From: a virus
Length of the DNA: 21,706 bases
Virus record (IMG/VR): IMGVR_UViG_3300030109_001617
Coordinates: 1-21,706 of that record
Reading direction: 5' to 3' (one strand)
Shown here: positions 10,937-18,872 of the stretch, in pieces
Position numbering within the stretch: the stretch's first letter is position 1
Layout of the letters: every line of letters starts with the position of its first letter
Notes under the pieces: model-generated
What the model was told of the DNA's origin: nothing
The model's input: the letters and a program-made list of their open reading frames with translations, nothing else
The model's database searches: none
Translations under genes and position numbers: made by a program

Positions 10937-13612
10937 ATGGCAAAGACAGAACCAGCAGGATTAGGTGTATCACCAATGACACAGAAGACCAGTCCCCCAG
11001 TAGGAAATAAACAAGTCCAAACAAAAAAACTGGGCAGAGCCGCAGCTCCAAAAGTTCCTGACCCAAGAGACGAAGCTTTAAAATTAGTTTCACAAAGACT
11101 TAAACAAGATAAAGAAAAAGGTATTGCCACTCCTATGAGTATTATAAATACTGATATGCCTACACCTATGACAACTGCGTTAGCAACTCCCCCTGTTATG
11201 CCTGCAGATGAACAGCCTAAAGCTATGAAAGCTGGAGGTACAAAGTCTAAAGGTAAAGGTAAAGGATTAGCTGTTGTAATTGATGTAGGGAGTTCAACAG
11301 AACCAGAGTATGAAGAAGCATCAAAAGGCACACCTGCTGACCCACCTCCAGGAGCAACAGCAGATGAAGTTAAAGATGACCAACATGTATTACTAAGTGA
11401 AGGCGAGTTAGTTGTACCAGCTAACGTAGTTAGATATCATGGACTTGGGATGTATGAAGGATTAAGAAGAGAGGCTCTACAAGGCTTAGGTGAGATGGAA
11501 GATGCTGGGCAAGTTGAGTATGTTGATAATGATATAAAAAGTGCTCAAGCAGGTATGACTATTATGAATGCACCGAATGTTGCTACAACTAGAGGTATTG
11601 CACAACAACAAGCACAGTATAATCCTGCACTAGGACAGTTTGGAACAGCAACTACTCCACAAGCAGCCTCCGCTAGATTCGTACGAGCACCTGGTTTTAC
11701 AGATACAAACAGAGATGGTATAGATGATAAATTACAACCTAGCATTAATAGGGGTATAGTTACTCCTACTACAACTGGGGCAATCACACCTGCTGCTCTT
11801 AATCTTGGTCCAACAACTAATCCTAATATTGTTGTAGGTGCTGGTAATGTAGGTTCGTATACTGATAACCAAACATACAAGCCAGGAGACGACACTACCC
11901 CTCCTCCTGCAGACGATACCCCTGCTCCAGTTGCACCAACTAGAGTTGTTCAACAAGATAGTGGTGACGGAGGAGGAGGCGACCCTGAAATAGATGCAGG
12001 ATTGGGAGGTGCTAGAACTAGTATTGGTGGTAAAGATTATGCTATTCAATATGATTTTAGTGGAAATATAACAGGAATAGCAGACGTAAAAGAAGCGTTA
12101 GCCACAGGAAGAGCTAATTATTTTGCCCCAAACCCAGAGCTAACGGGATTAATAAACACACAAACCACTGGACAAAAAGCATTAGGATTAGCGGCTTTTG
12201 CTCCAGTTGCCAATGCTTTTGGATTTTTAGACGATAATAAAGCAAATATAGAGGCAGGAAAAGCTGCTACTGCTGCATTAAACTCTTATAGAGGTGAAGT
12301 AGGGATGCGTTCTCAAGATATGCCAATGGGTAGACCTACGCAAGATGTTATTAATGCGTATGCCACTGAAAAACCTACAACTCAACCTATTGATTATTCA
12401 AATGTGTTATCCACAGCACAACAAAATATAAATACCAAAGGTTTGTCTGCTCCTCAAGTTACAAATGTAACAGATATAGCACAACAAAGTTTAGCAGAAA
12501 AAGGCACAGTAGCAAGTAATATATCACCTGAAATAACAACACCTTTTGGAGGCAGACAAGAATTTGGACAGTTTTCTTCAGCTGGGGATGTAATGGGTAA
12601 ACAAAGTTATCAAGATGCATACGATAAGTATTCTACTCAATTTTCTACAGGGATGGGTCCTACAGGAGCTAAACCTGGAACTAACCAAAGTTATACTCAA
12701 AATATAAATGCATTAAATACTATAGCTAATAATGCTATTACTCCTGAAGATAGATTAGCAGCAACTCATGTAGCCCAAGATTTACAGATGGATAGAATAT
12801 CTCAACAAAACTTAGGTCCTGCTTATGGAGGTCGAAGTATTGAACAACAAGCTTCTTTAGAAAAAGGATTTGATGTTGAGGAGACATTTGGAAGTGGTAA
12901 AAATCCTGGACAACAAGAAGTAGACCAAAACTTTTCCGATAGGGGACAAAATGCTGTTGCTGCTAATGGAGGTAGTGTAGGACTAGGAAGAACAGATAAT
13001 GGTAGCAAATATAGTATAAATTCTAACGGCACATTTAGTTTTTCAAATGGAACAACTACAAATGTTACGGACAGAAATGGTAATCCTATAAATGACCCTG
13101 ATGCTGATAAAGCAGGTCCTGACCAAACTAACCCTGAAAGTCAAGGTCAAGGTGCGGGAGGAGTTGAAGGTGCAGGAGGAACTACATCATCTTCAGCAAC
13201 TGCTGGACAAGACACAGCTACATCTGGACCAACAGGCACAAGTTATTCAGCTGATACCCAACAATCTGGTAGTGGTCCAGGAGACTCTAAAATAGTTTGC
13301 ACTGAGATGTATAGACAAACTCAACTTGATGATTGGGCACAAGCTATGAAAACTTGGTACATTTATCAGAAAAAATACTTGACACCCTTACATGAAATAG
13401 GGTATCATTGGTTATTCAAACCTTATGTTCGTGGCATGCAGAATAGTAACATATTAACTAATCTGGGTGCATATCTTGCTAAAGAAAGAACAAAACACCT
13501 TAGACATATTTTAACAAAAGGCAAAGCTAAAGACAGTAAAATTGGCAATGTCTGGTGTAAAATAATCCATCCTATAGTTTACTTAGTAGGATTGGCAGTT
13601 CATAAAAAATAA
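10937..13612 (+). CDS. Large mosaic virion protein (891 aa)
   Basis: Good ribosome site (GTAGGAG) and coupling distance from the 72-aa gene. The protein is modular. Residues 1-150 are basic, proline- and methionine-rich. Residues 152-180 carry LSEGELVVPANVVRYHGLGM, a motif I recall from large virion proteins of marine phages. At 256-264 is a calcium-loop-like D-T-N-R-D-G-I-D-D. The middle is Thr/Pro/Gln/Asn-rich with VGAGNVGS-type low complexity. A Gly/Ser/Thr/Gln linker precedes the C-terminal domain (785-891), which begins with VCTEMYRQT and includes WYIYQKKYL, GYHWLFKPYV and RHILTK. That domain recurs in other marine phage proteins as I recall. An internal or ejected head protein is possible; no enzymatic motif was identified. 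Confidence 0.75.
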   Translation: MAKTEPAGLGVSPMTQKTSPPVGNKQVQTKKLGRAAAPKVPDPRDEALKLVSQRLKQDKEKGIATPMSIINTDMPTPMTTALATPPVMPADEQPKAMKAGGTKSKGKGKGLAVVIDVGSSTEPEYEEASKGTPADPPPGATADEVKDDQHVLLSEGELVVPANVVRYHGLGMYEGLRREALQGLGEMEDAGQVEYVDNDIKSAQAGMTIMNAPNVATTRGIAQQQAQYNPALGQFGTATTPQAASARFVRAPGFTDTNRDGIDDKLQPSINRGIVTPTTTGAITPAALNLGPTTNPNIVVGAGNVGSYTDNQTYKPGDDTTPPPADDTPAPVAPTRVVQQDSGDGGGGDPEIDAGLGGARTSIGGKDYAIQYDFSGNITGIADVKEALATGRANYFAPNPELTGLINTQTTGQKALGLAAFAPVANAFGFLDDNKANIEAGKAATAALNSYRGEVGMRSQDMPMGRPTQDVINAYATEKPTTQPIDYSNVLSTAQQNINTKGLSAPQVTNVTDIAQQSLAEKGTVASNISPEITTPFGGRQEFGQFSSAGDVMGKQSYQDAYDKYSTQFSTGMGPTGAKPGTNQSYTQNINALNTIANNAITPEDRLAATHVAQDLQMDRISQQNLGPAYGGRSIEQQASLEKGFDVEETFGSGKNPGQQEVDQNFSDRGQNAVAANGGSVGLGRTDNGSKYSINSNGTFSFSNGTTTNVTDRNGNPINDPDADKAGPDQTNPESQGQGAGGVEGAGGTTSSSATAGQDTATSGPTGTSYSADTQQSGSGPGDSKIVCTEMYRQTQLDDWAQAMKTWYIYQKKYLTPLHEIGYHWLFKPYVRGMQNSNILTNLGAYLAKERTKHLRHILTKGKAKDSKIGNVWCKIIHPIVYLVGLAVHKK

Positions 13613-13677
13613 TTTATGAATTAATTACTAGCTACTTATCCCCCAATAATGGCTACGATAACCCTAGGAGAAATGGT

Positions 13678-14544
13678 ATGGCTGACATGGCTGTAGAACA
13701 AAAAATAGTTAAAACCCCAATAAGATACAAACGTAACGATGATAAAGAAGCGTTAGAGTTAGAAAAAAATATTAAAGATAGAGATTTAGCTTTAGGTAAA
13801 GTCAAAGAAGAAGCAGAAGATGCTGCTGAAACAGAGGCTTTAGCTCCTGAAGAAAAAACATTTAAGAAAAGATATGGCGATTTACGTAGACACTCTCAAG
13901 AGAAAGAGAAGTCATATCAAGATGAGATATTTAAATTAAAGCAACAACTTACAGATACAGCAACTAAAGAAATAAAGTTGCCTAAATCTGATGAAGAGAT
14001 TGCTCAATGGTCTCAGGAGTATCCTGATGTTGCTAAAATTGTAGAAAGTATTGCTACTAAAAAAGCAAAAGAATTAGATTCTACATTGGAAGAAAGAATG
14101 AAGTTAATAGCTGAAAGAGAAGCACAGTCTACTCGTGCTATGGCAGAAGCAGAATTGATGACAATTCATCCTGATTTTGACACAATTAGAAACGACCAAG
14201 AGTTTCATGATTGGGTTGAAGTGCAACCTAGATGGGTTCAACAGGCTTTATATGAAAACGAGAGTGATTCTAAATCTGCAGCAAGAGCTATTGATTTATA
14301 TAAAGTAGATATGGGTATAACCTCTACACCTAAGAAAAAGGCAGACCCTTCTAAAGATGCAGCAAAAGCTGTAACAAGAGGTAGTACCAACACCCCTTCT
14401 GCTACTAAATCAGGACAAGGAAATCAAATTAAAGAGTCTGAAGTAGCAAAGATGAAGCCGCACGAGTTTGAGAAAAATGAAGAAAAAATAAGGGAAGCTG
14501 TACAATCAGGTAACTTTATTTATGACGTCAGCGGACGAGCATAA
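13678..14544 (+). CDS. Scaffolding protein (288 aa)
   Basis: Probable assembly scaffold that guides coat polymerisation and then leaves the prohead. It is highly charged and predicted helical. A glutamate/lysine-rich coiled-coil region spans about 20-105 (KEEAEDAAETEALAPEEKTFKKR, HSQEKEKSYQDEIFKLKQQL). A mid domain has AELMTIHPDFDTIRNDQEFHDWVEVQP (about 157-184). Towards the C-terminus lies a helical segment (KMKPHEFEKNEEKIREAVQSG) such as scaffolds use to bind coat. Start choice: ATG at 13678 after AGGAG with 7-nt spacing. It directly precedes the capsid gene, as expected. Confidence 0.85.
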   Translation: MADMAVEQKIVKTPIRYKRNDDKEALELEKNIKDRDLALGKVKEEAEDAAETEALAPEEKTFKKRYGDLRRHSQEKEKSYQDEIFKLKQQLTDTATKEIKLPKSDEEIAQWSQEYPDVAKIVESIATKKAKELDSTLEERMKLIAEREAQSTRAMAEAELMTIHPDFDTIRNDQEFHDWVEVQPRWVQQALYENESDSKSAARAIDLYKVDMGITSTPKKKADPSKDAAKAVTRGSTNTPSATKSGQGNQIKESEVAKMKPHEFEKNEEKIREAVQSGNFIYDVSGRA

Positions 14545-14552
14545 TATTTTTC

Positions 14553-14588
14553 TTTACTTTTTAAAATTTATGTGGTATAAAATGTATA
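14553..14588 (+). promoter_or_regulatory. Promoter of the capsid unit, twin of the promoter at 801-836
   Basis: TTTACT (14553-14558, 4 of 6 matches to -35), 17-bp spacer, TGG-TATAAA with the -10 at 14576-14581; predicted start about 14588. The segment 14568-14588 matches 816-836 at 20 of 21 positions, while flanking DNA is unrelated. It lies in the 207-bp gap before the major capsid gene. Confidence 0.8.
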
Positions 14589-14751
14589 AATAGCAGCCCA
14601 TCTATTTGATGTCTACCTGCTTAAAACATTTTCACGACTTATACTAAGAAAAACTACCTAGTTTGAATTAGCCCCTTTATGGATACCTAATAGCATCTAG
14701 CCTTTTGATTGTGTATGCACTCGTATTTTAATATTAGCCAAGGAGGACGAT
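14589..14751 (+). promoter_or_regulatory. Long leader of the capsid mRNA with strong Shine-Dalgarno
   Basis: About 160 nt separate the predicted transcript start from the capsid ATG. No ORF of note and no strong hairpin was found by eye. It ends with AAGGAGG at an optimal distance from the ATG, the strongest ribosome site in the window. Such leaders often stabilise highly expressed capsid mRNAs; that role here is inferred. Confidence 0.5.
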
Positions 14752-15825
14752 ATGGCTTTCCAAACTGCGGCTGGATACGGGAATTTACCTAATGGCAATT
14801 TTAGTCCTGTCATTTATTCCCAAAAGGTTCAGCAAGCTTTTCGTAAGACTTCTGTAGTAGAATCAATCACAAATAGTGACTACTTTGGAGAGATTGCGAA
14901 TTATGGTGATACTGTCAAAATTATCAAAGAACCAGAAATCACTGTAAAAGAATATGCTCGTGGTGTCAACATTCAACCACAAGACTTAGACGATGAGGAT
15001 TTTTCTCTTATCGTAGATAAAGCTAACTATTTTGCTTTCAAAGTTGATGACATTGAGGAAGCTCACAGTCATGTTAACTTTGAATCAATGGCTTCTGACA
15101 GAGCTGGATATAGACTTCGTGACCAACACGACCAAGAAATACTTGGTTACTTGTCAGGTTTCAAGCAATCTTCTCTGAATACAGTAGCAGGAACTGCTAA
15201 TGATGTCGTAAACGGCACAAAAGCTGTTTCAACTGCAGGCTCAGATGAACTATTGACAAGCATGAAGCTAAGAAAAGATAGCTTTGGTAACATCACTACA
15301 AGTAGTGCTGGTGACCACTCTATCCCATTAGCTCCAAGAATGCCAGGTGCTACAGCTCAGGCAACAGCAACTGCTACACCATTGCAAGTTATTGCAAGAA
15401 TGGGCAGATTGTTAGATACACAGTTTGTAGACACAGAAGGTAGATGGCTCGTTTTACATCCAACTTTCGTTGAAATCTTAAAAGATGAAGATTCAAGACT
15501 TCTCAATGCAGATTTCGGTGAGTCAGGTGGATTAAGAAGCGGATTGGCAATAGGTTCATTACATGGTTTTGATATCTATATGTCAAACAACTTACCTGCT
15601 GTTGGTACAGGACCAGGAACTTCAGGTTCTGCTAACCAAAACTCAAACTATGGTCTTATTGTAGCTGGACATACTTCATCAGTAGCAACAGCTTCACAGA
15701 TAACAAAGACAGAGTCTTACAGAGACCCTGATTCTTTCGCAGACATCGTAAGAGGTATGCATTTATATGGCAGAAAGATTCTTAGACCAGAATCAATCGT
15801 AACTGCCAAATACAACGTAGCGTAG
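14752..15825 (+). CDS. Major capsid protein (357 aa)
   Basis: Builds the icosahedral head, very likely with the HK97 fold. It directly follows a scaffold gene and has its own promoter and an AAGGAGG ribosome site, as expected for the most abundant virion protein. The N-terminus has GNFSPVIYSQKVQQAFRKTSVVE; the E-loop region has GDTVKIIKEPEITVKEYARG; the long helix is near EEAHSHVNFESMASDRAGYRLRDQHDQEIL. The P-domain contains RWLVLHPTFVEILKDE and SLHGFDIYMSNNLP. The end has DIVRGMHLYGRKILRPESI. The length is typical for podovirus coats. It is followed by a decoration-like gene with GGAGG. Assignment to a precise coat family needs structure or profile comparison. Confidence 0.9.
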   Translation: MAFQTAAGYGNLPNGNFSPVIYSQKVQQAFRKTSVVESITNSDYFGEIANYGDTVKIIKEPEITVKEYARGVNIQPQDLDDEDFSLIVDKANYFAFKVDDIEEAHSHVNFESMASDRAGYRLRDQHDQEILGYLSGFKQSSLNTVAGTANDVVNGTKAVSTAGSDELLTSMKLRKDSFGNITTSSAGDHSIPLAPRMPGATAQATATATPLQVIARMGRLLDTQFVDTEGRWLVLHPTFVEILKDEDSRLLNADFGESGGLRSGLAIGSLHGFDIYMSNNLPAVGTGPGTSGSANQNSNYGLIVAGHTSSVATASQITKTESYRDPDSFADIVRGMHLYGRKILRPESIVTAKYNVA

Positions 15826-15835
15826 GGAGGTGTAA

Positions 15836-16366
15836 ATGGCAACTTTTGATTTAACTTCTAAAGATACCACTGGTGTATCTTCCGACTCTATCGTGGCTAT
15901 GCCATCAGCTAAGAATACTCACGTAATGAGAAATATTGAGGCTTACCTTGATATTGATGCGTTAGTAGCAGCAGGTGGTAGTTTCTCAGACGGAGACATT
16001 TTTCAGGTGTTAGAAATCCCTGCAAATACTCTAGTCCTAAACGCAGGTGCAGAAGTGATGAAAGCATTCACAGGCAGTTGTACTCTTGACATGGACTTTG
16101 CAGCAGGAGATGACATTATTGATGGTGCAGATATAACCTCTACAGGTTTTTGTGCAGCAGGTAGTAATGGTCAGACTAATACTATTGTGGGAAGCGCGGC
16201 TTCAACTTACACTCAATTTGTAACTACTACAGATACTATTGATGCTAAGATTGCAGGTGCTGCTCCAGCCACAGGTAGACTTAGAATGTATGCCACTGTT
16301 ATTGATTTAGCAGGTCATGGCTTAGATGATAAGCCTGACGAAGTCGATAGAGACCAATTAGCTTAA
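15836..16366 (+). CDS. Probable head decoration or minor capsid protein (176 aa)
   Basis: Starts 10 bp after the capsid stop behind GGAGG. The product is acidic, Ala/Gly/Thr/Asp-rich and beta-predicted: IFQVLEIPANTLVLNAGAEV and CTLDMDFAAGDDIIDGADIT near the middle, then GRLRMYATVIDLAGHG near the end. I recall the same small protein directly after the capsid gene in marine podovirus genomes, usually annotated as structural or hypothetical. Co-transcription with the capsid gene from the promoter at 14553, and the terminator after it, suggest it is needed in similar amounts to the coat. A surface decoration role is therefore inferred, not proven. Confidence 0.7.
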   Translation: MATFDLTSKDTTGVSSDSIVAMPSAKNTHVMRNIEAYLDIDALVAAGGSFSDGDIFQVLEIPANTLVLNAGAEVMKAFTGSCTLDMDFAAGDDIIDGADITSTGFCAAGSNGQTNTIVGSAASTYTQFVTTTDTIDAKIAGAAPATGRLRMYATVIDLAGHGLDDKPDEVDRDQLA

Positions 16367-16378
16367 AAGCGTAATCAT

Positions 16379-16408
16379 GGGGACAATTAATTTTGTCCCC
16401 TATTATTT
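16379..16408 (+). terminator. Intrinsic terminator of the capsid unit
   Basis: GGGGACAA (16379-16386) pairs perfectly with TTGTCCCC (16393-16400) over a 6-nt TTAATT loop, followed by TATTATTT. It sits between the decoration gene and the tail genes. It would let capsid mRNA stop here, with read-through supplying less of the tail proteins. Confidence 0.85.
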
Positions 16409-16416
16409 AAAACAAT

Positions 16417-17358
16417 ATGGCACAAACTTATCTTACATTAACAAATTCAGTGCTTGCACGAATTAATGAAGTACAACTGACCTCGTCTACTTTCTCAAGT
16501 GCACGGGGTATTCAGGTTCAAGCCCAAAATGCAGTTAATGAGGCTATAAGATATATCAATCAAAAAGAATTTAGTTACCCATTTAATCATGCCAGTAATA
16601 GTCAAGTATTAGTTCCAGGCACAGTAAAGTACACTGTACCAACTTCTACTAAACACATTGATTATAATACAGCTAGAATTGTAAAAGATTCAGACTTAGG
16701 CACATCTGGATTAAACTTAAGTACGTTAGCCTATAACGAATACATTGCTAATAATGTTGAACAAGAAGATGACATTGTAACAACAACAACTAGCACCACA
16801 CATACCGATAGTGTTACAACTATAACTGTGGCAAGTACATCAGGATTTGATTCTTCAGGCACACTACATATAGCTAATGAACAAATTACTTATACTGCTG
16901 TAGGGTCAAGCACCACATTTACAGGATGCACTAGAGGGGCTAACAGTACAACTGCAGCTTCTATAGCTAGTGGCGTACAAGTAGCACAGTTTACTGGTGG
17001 TGGAGTACCTAGTCACATAGTAAGAACACTAGATAATAATTTTATATTATACCCTTTTCCAAATAAAGGCTACACATTAAAGTTTGATTACTTTACATTT
17101 CCGTCTGATTTATCAGCACATGGAGATACAACAACAATACCCGATAGATTCGCCCCAGTGATAGTAGATGGGGCAACTGCATACGCTTATCAGTACCGTG
17201 GAGAAATAGAGCAGTATCAATTAAATTTTGCTAGATTTGAACAAGGTATAAAGAATATACAGACTTTACTTGTTAATAAGTATGAGTATGTAAGGTCCAC
17301 AGTAGTATTAAGACCAACAAGTATGGCAGGATATTTTAGCACTGAAACAACGACATAA
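16417..17358 (+). CDS. Head-to-tail adaptor / tail tubular protein A-like with an inserted domain (313 aa)
   Basis: Likely the ring between portal and tail nozzle (T7 gp11-like). The N-terminal helix LTLTNSVLARINEV, then QAQNAVNEAIRYINQKEF, and C-terminal YAYQYRGEIEQYQLNFARFEQGIKNIQ are typical of this family. Residues about 121-192 break the fold with a Thr/Ser-rich beta insertion (TITVASTSGF, GTLHIANEQITYTAVG, TGCTRGAN), a module I recall in other phage structural proteins. The start is an ATG at 16417, 8 bases after the terminator tail; no strong Shine-Dalgarno is visible. It is coupled to the next gene by TAATG. Confidence 0.8.
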   Translation: MAQTYLTLTNSVLARINEVQLTSSTFSSARGIQVQAQNAVNEAIRYINQKEFSYPFNHASNSQVLVPGTVKYTVPTSTKHIDYNTARIVKDSDLGTSGLNLSTLAYNEYIANNVEQEDDIVTTTTSTTHTDSVTTITVASTSGFDSSGTLHIANEQITYTAVGSSTTFTGCTRGANSTTAASIASGVQVAQFTGGGVPSHIVRTLDNNFILYPFPNKGYTLKFDYFTFPSDLSAHGDTTTIPDRFAPVIVDGATAYAYQYRGEIEQYQLNFARFEQGIKNIQTLLVNKYEYVRSTVVLRPTSMAGYFSTETTT

Positions 17359-18872
17359 TGGCAGACTTATCACGAGCACAACCTTCAGCGTTTAATTGTG
17401 TAGGAGGTTTAGTATTAAACAAATCCACATTCTTAATGGAAGCAGGGGAAGCATTAGAATTAGAAAACTTTGAGCCTGACGTTGAAGGAGGCTACAGAAG
17501 AATAAGTGGATTTTCTAAATATGTAACAGCTATTGTGCCACAGACTTCATCCTCTTCAGAAAAAGTTCTTATGGTAGCAACCTTTGGTGATGTAGTTTTA
17601 GCAGCTAGAGGCACAAGTATATATAGTGCTACTCCTGGAGGTTCATCATGGACCAGTCGAGATAGTGGTAGGACAGGTGCATTAAAGTATAACTTTGAAA
17701 GATTTAACTTTGATGGCACAGATAAAATAGTTGTGGTGGATGGTGCAAATGCACCTACAGTATTTAACTCTAGTTTAGCTGCAACAGATATAAGTGAAAG
17801 TTCAGTAGCAGGTTCTAAGTTTGTAGTATCATTTAAGAACCATATGTTTTATGCAGGTAAGTCAACAACTAAACAAGAAGTGATATTTAGTCAACCCTTT
17901 GATGAAGATGCATTTAGTAGTGGGTCAGGAGCAGGCAGTTTCAAGGTTGATGATGAAATAACAGGACTTAAAGTTTTCCGTGATGATTTGTTTATATTCT
18001 GCGAAACTAGGATATTTAAATTAACAGGTACATCATCTGCAAACTTTGCAGTTTCTGATGTAACAAGAGATATAGGATGTATCAATGGAGATACAATCCA
18101 AGAATTTGCAGGTGACTTAATATTCTTAGGTCCTGATGGTTTAAGAACTATTGCTGGTACAGCAAGAATTGGTGACGTAGAATTAGGCACTATAAGTTCT
18201 AATGTGCAGTCTATATTTAATGAAAACATAGCCAGTGCATCAGAGTTTGACAGTATAGTTATACCTGACAAAACACAATATAGAATATTTTTTACAAAAG
18301 CTAATGTTGGTGAAAATCAAACTAAAGGTATTATATGTGTTATGAGAGGACAAAAGTTTGAGTTTGCTGAACTACGAGGTATAAGACCTGCTTCTACTGA
18401 CCATTTTGTATCAGAAGGAGATGTAATAGTTTTACATGGTGCATACTCAGGAGGTTATATATATAGACAAGAATCAGGAAATACCTTTGATGGCACTGTA
18501 ATATTTGGTAAATATAGAAGTCCAGATTTAACTTTTGACGACCCAGGAATACGAAAGCATATGCAAAGGGTTGTTGTAAATTACAAACCTGAAGCAGCAA
18601 TAGATGCTGATTTATTTGTTAGATATGACTATGAGGCAGCTTCATCAGCAAGACCTGCAGCCTATCCATTAGATTCTACAGATGTCGTTGCTATATATGG
18701 TACATCAGTTTATGGAACACCTACATATGGTGGTGCATCACAGCCACTAGTTAGACAACCAGTAGAAGGTTCAGGATTTGCTGTAGCATTAAGAGTAAAT
18801 GATGGAGGTTCAACTGCACCATATTCGCTTAAAGGTTTTCAATTAGAATATCAATTAGGAGCTAGACGTTAA
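17358..18872 (+). CDS. Tail nozzle / tail tubular protein B-like (504 aa)
   Basis: Probable tail nozzle or hub forming the central tube below the adaptor. Segments fit the beta-propeller-rich nozzle proteins of podoviruses (gp12-like or P22 gp10-like). They include LELENFEPDVEGGYRRISGF (early), ARGTSIYSATPGGSSW, FVVSFKNHMFYAG, FRDDLFIFCETRIFKLTG and GDLIFLGPDGLRTIAGT. C-terminal strands have FGKYRSPDLTFDDPG and SLKGFQLEYQLGARR. It lies immediately after the adaptor and before the fibre, as in T7-like and related phages. There is no transmembrane segment. Both ends are in TAATG overlaps. Confidence 0.82.
   Translation: MADLSRAQPSAFNCVGGLVLNKSTFLMEAGEALELENFEPDVEGGYRRISGFSKYVTAIVPQTSSSSEKVLMVATFGDVVLAARGTSIYSATPGGSSWTSRDSGRTGALKYNFERFNFDGTDKIVVVDGANAPTVFNSSLAATDISESSVAGSKFVVSFKNHMFYAGKSTTKQEVIFSQPFDEDAFSSGSGAGSFKVDDEITGLKVFRDDLFIFCETRIFKLTGTSSANFAVSDVTRDIGCINGDTIQEFAGDLIFLGPDGLRTIAGTARIGDVELGTISSNVQSIFNENIASASEFDSIVIPDKTQYRIFFTKANVGENQTKGIICVMRGQKFEFAELRGIRPASTDHFVSEGDVIVLHGAYSGGYIYRQESGNTFDGTVIFGKYRSPDLTFDDPGIRKHMQRVVVNYKPEAAIDADLFVRYDYEAASSARPAAYPLDSTDVVAIYGTSVYGTPTYGGASQPLVRQPVEGSGFAVALRVNDGGSTAPYSLKGFQLEYQLGARR

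Noticed and set aside
10725-11331. Long leftward ORFs opposite the portal-distal gene and the 891-aa gene
   Set aside because: They are hydrophobic shadow frames opposite lysine- or proline-rich coding sequence, with no promoter or ribosome site.
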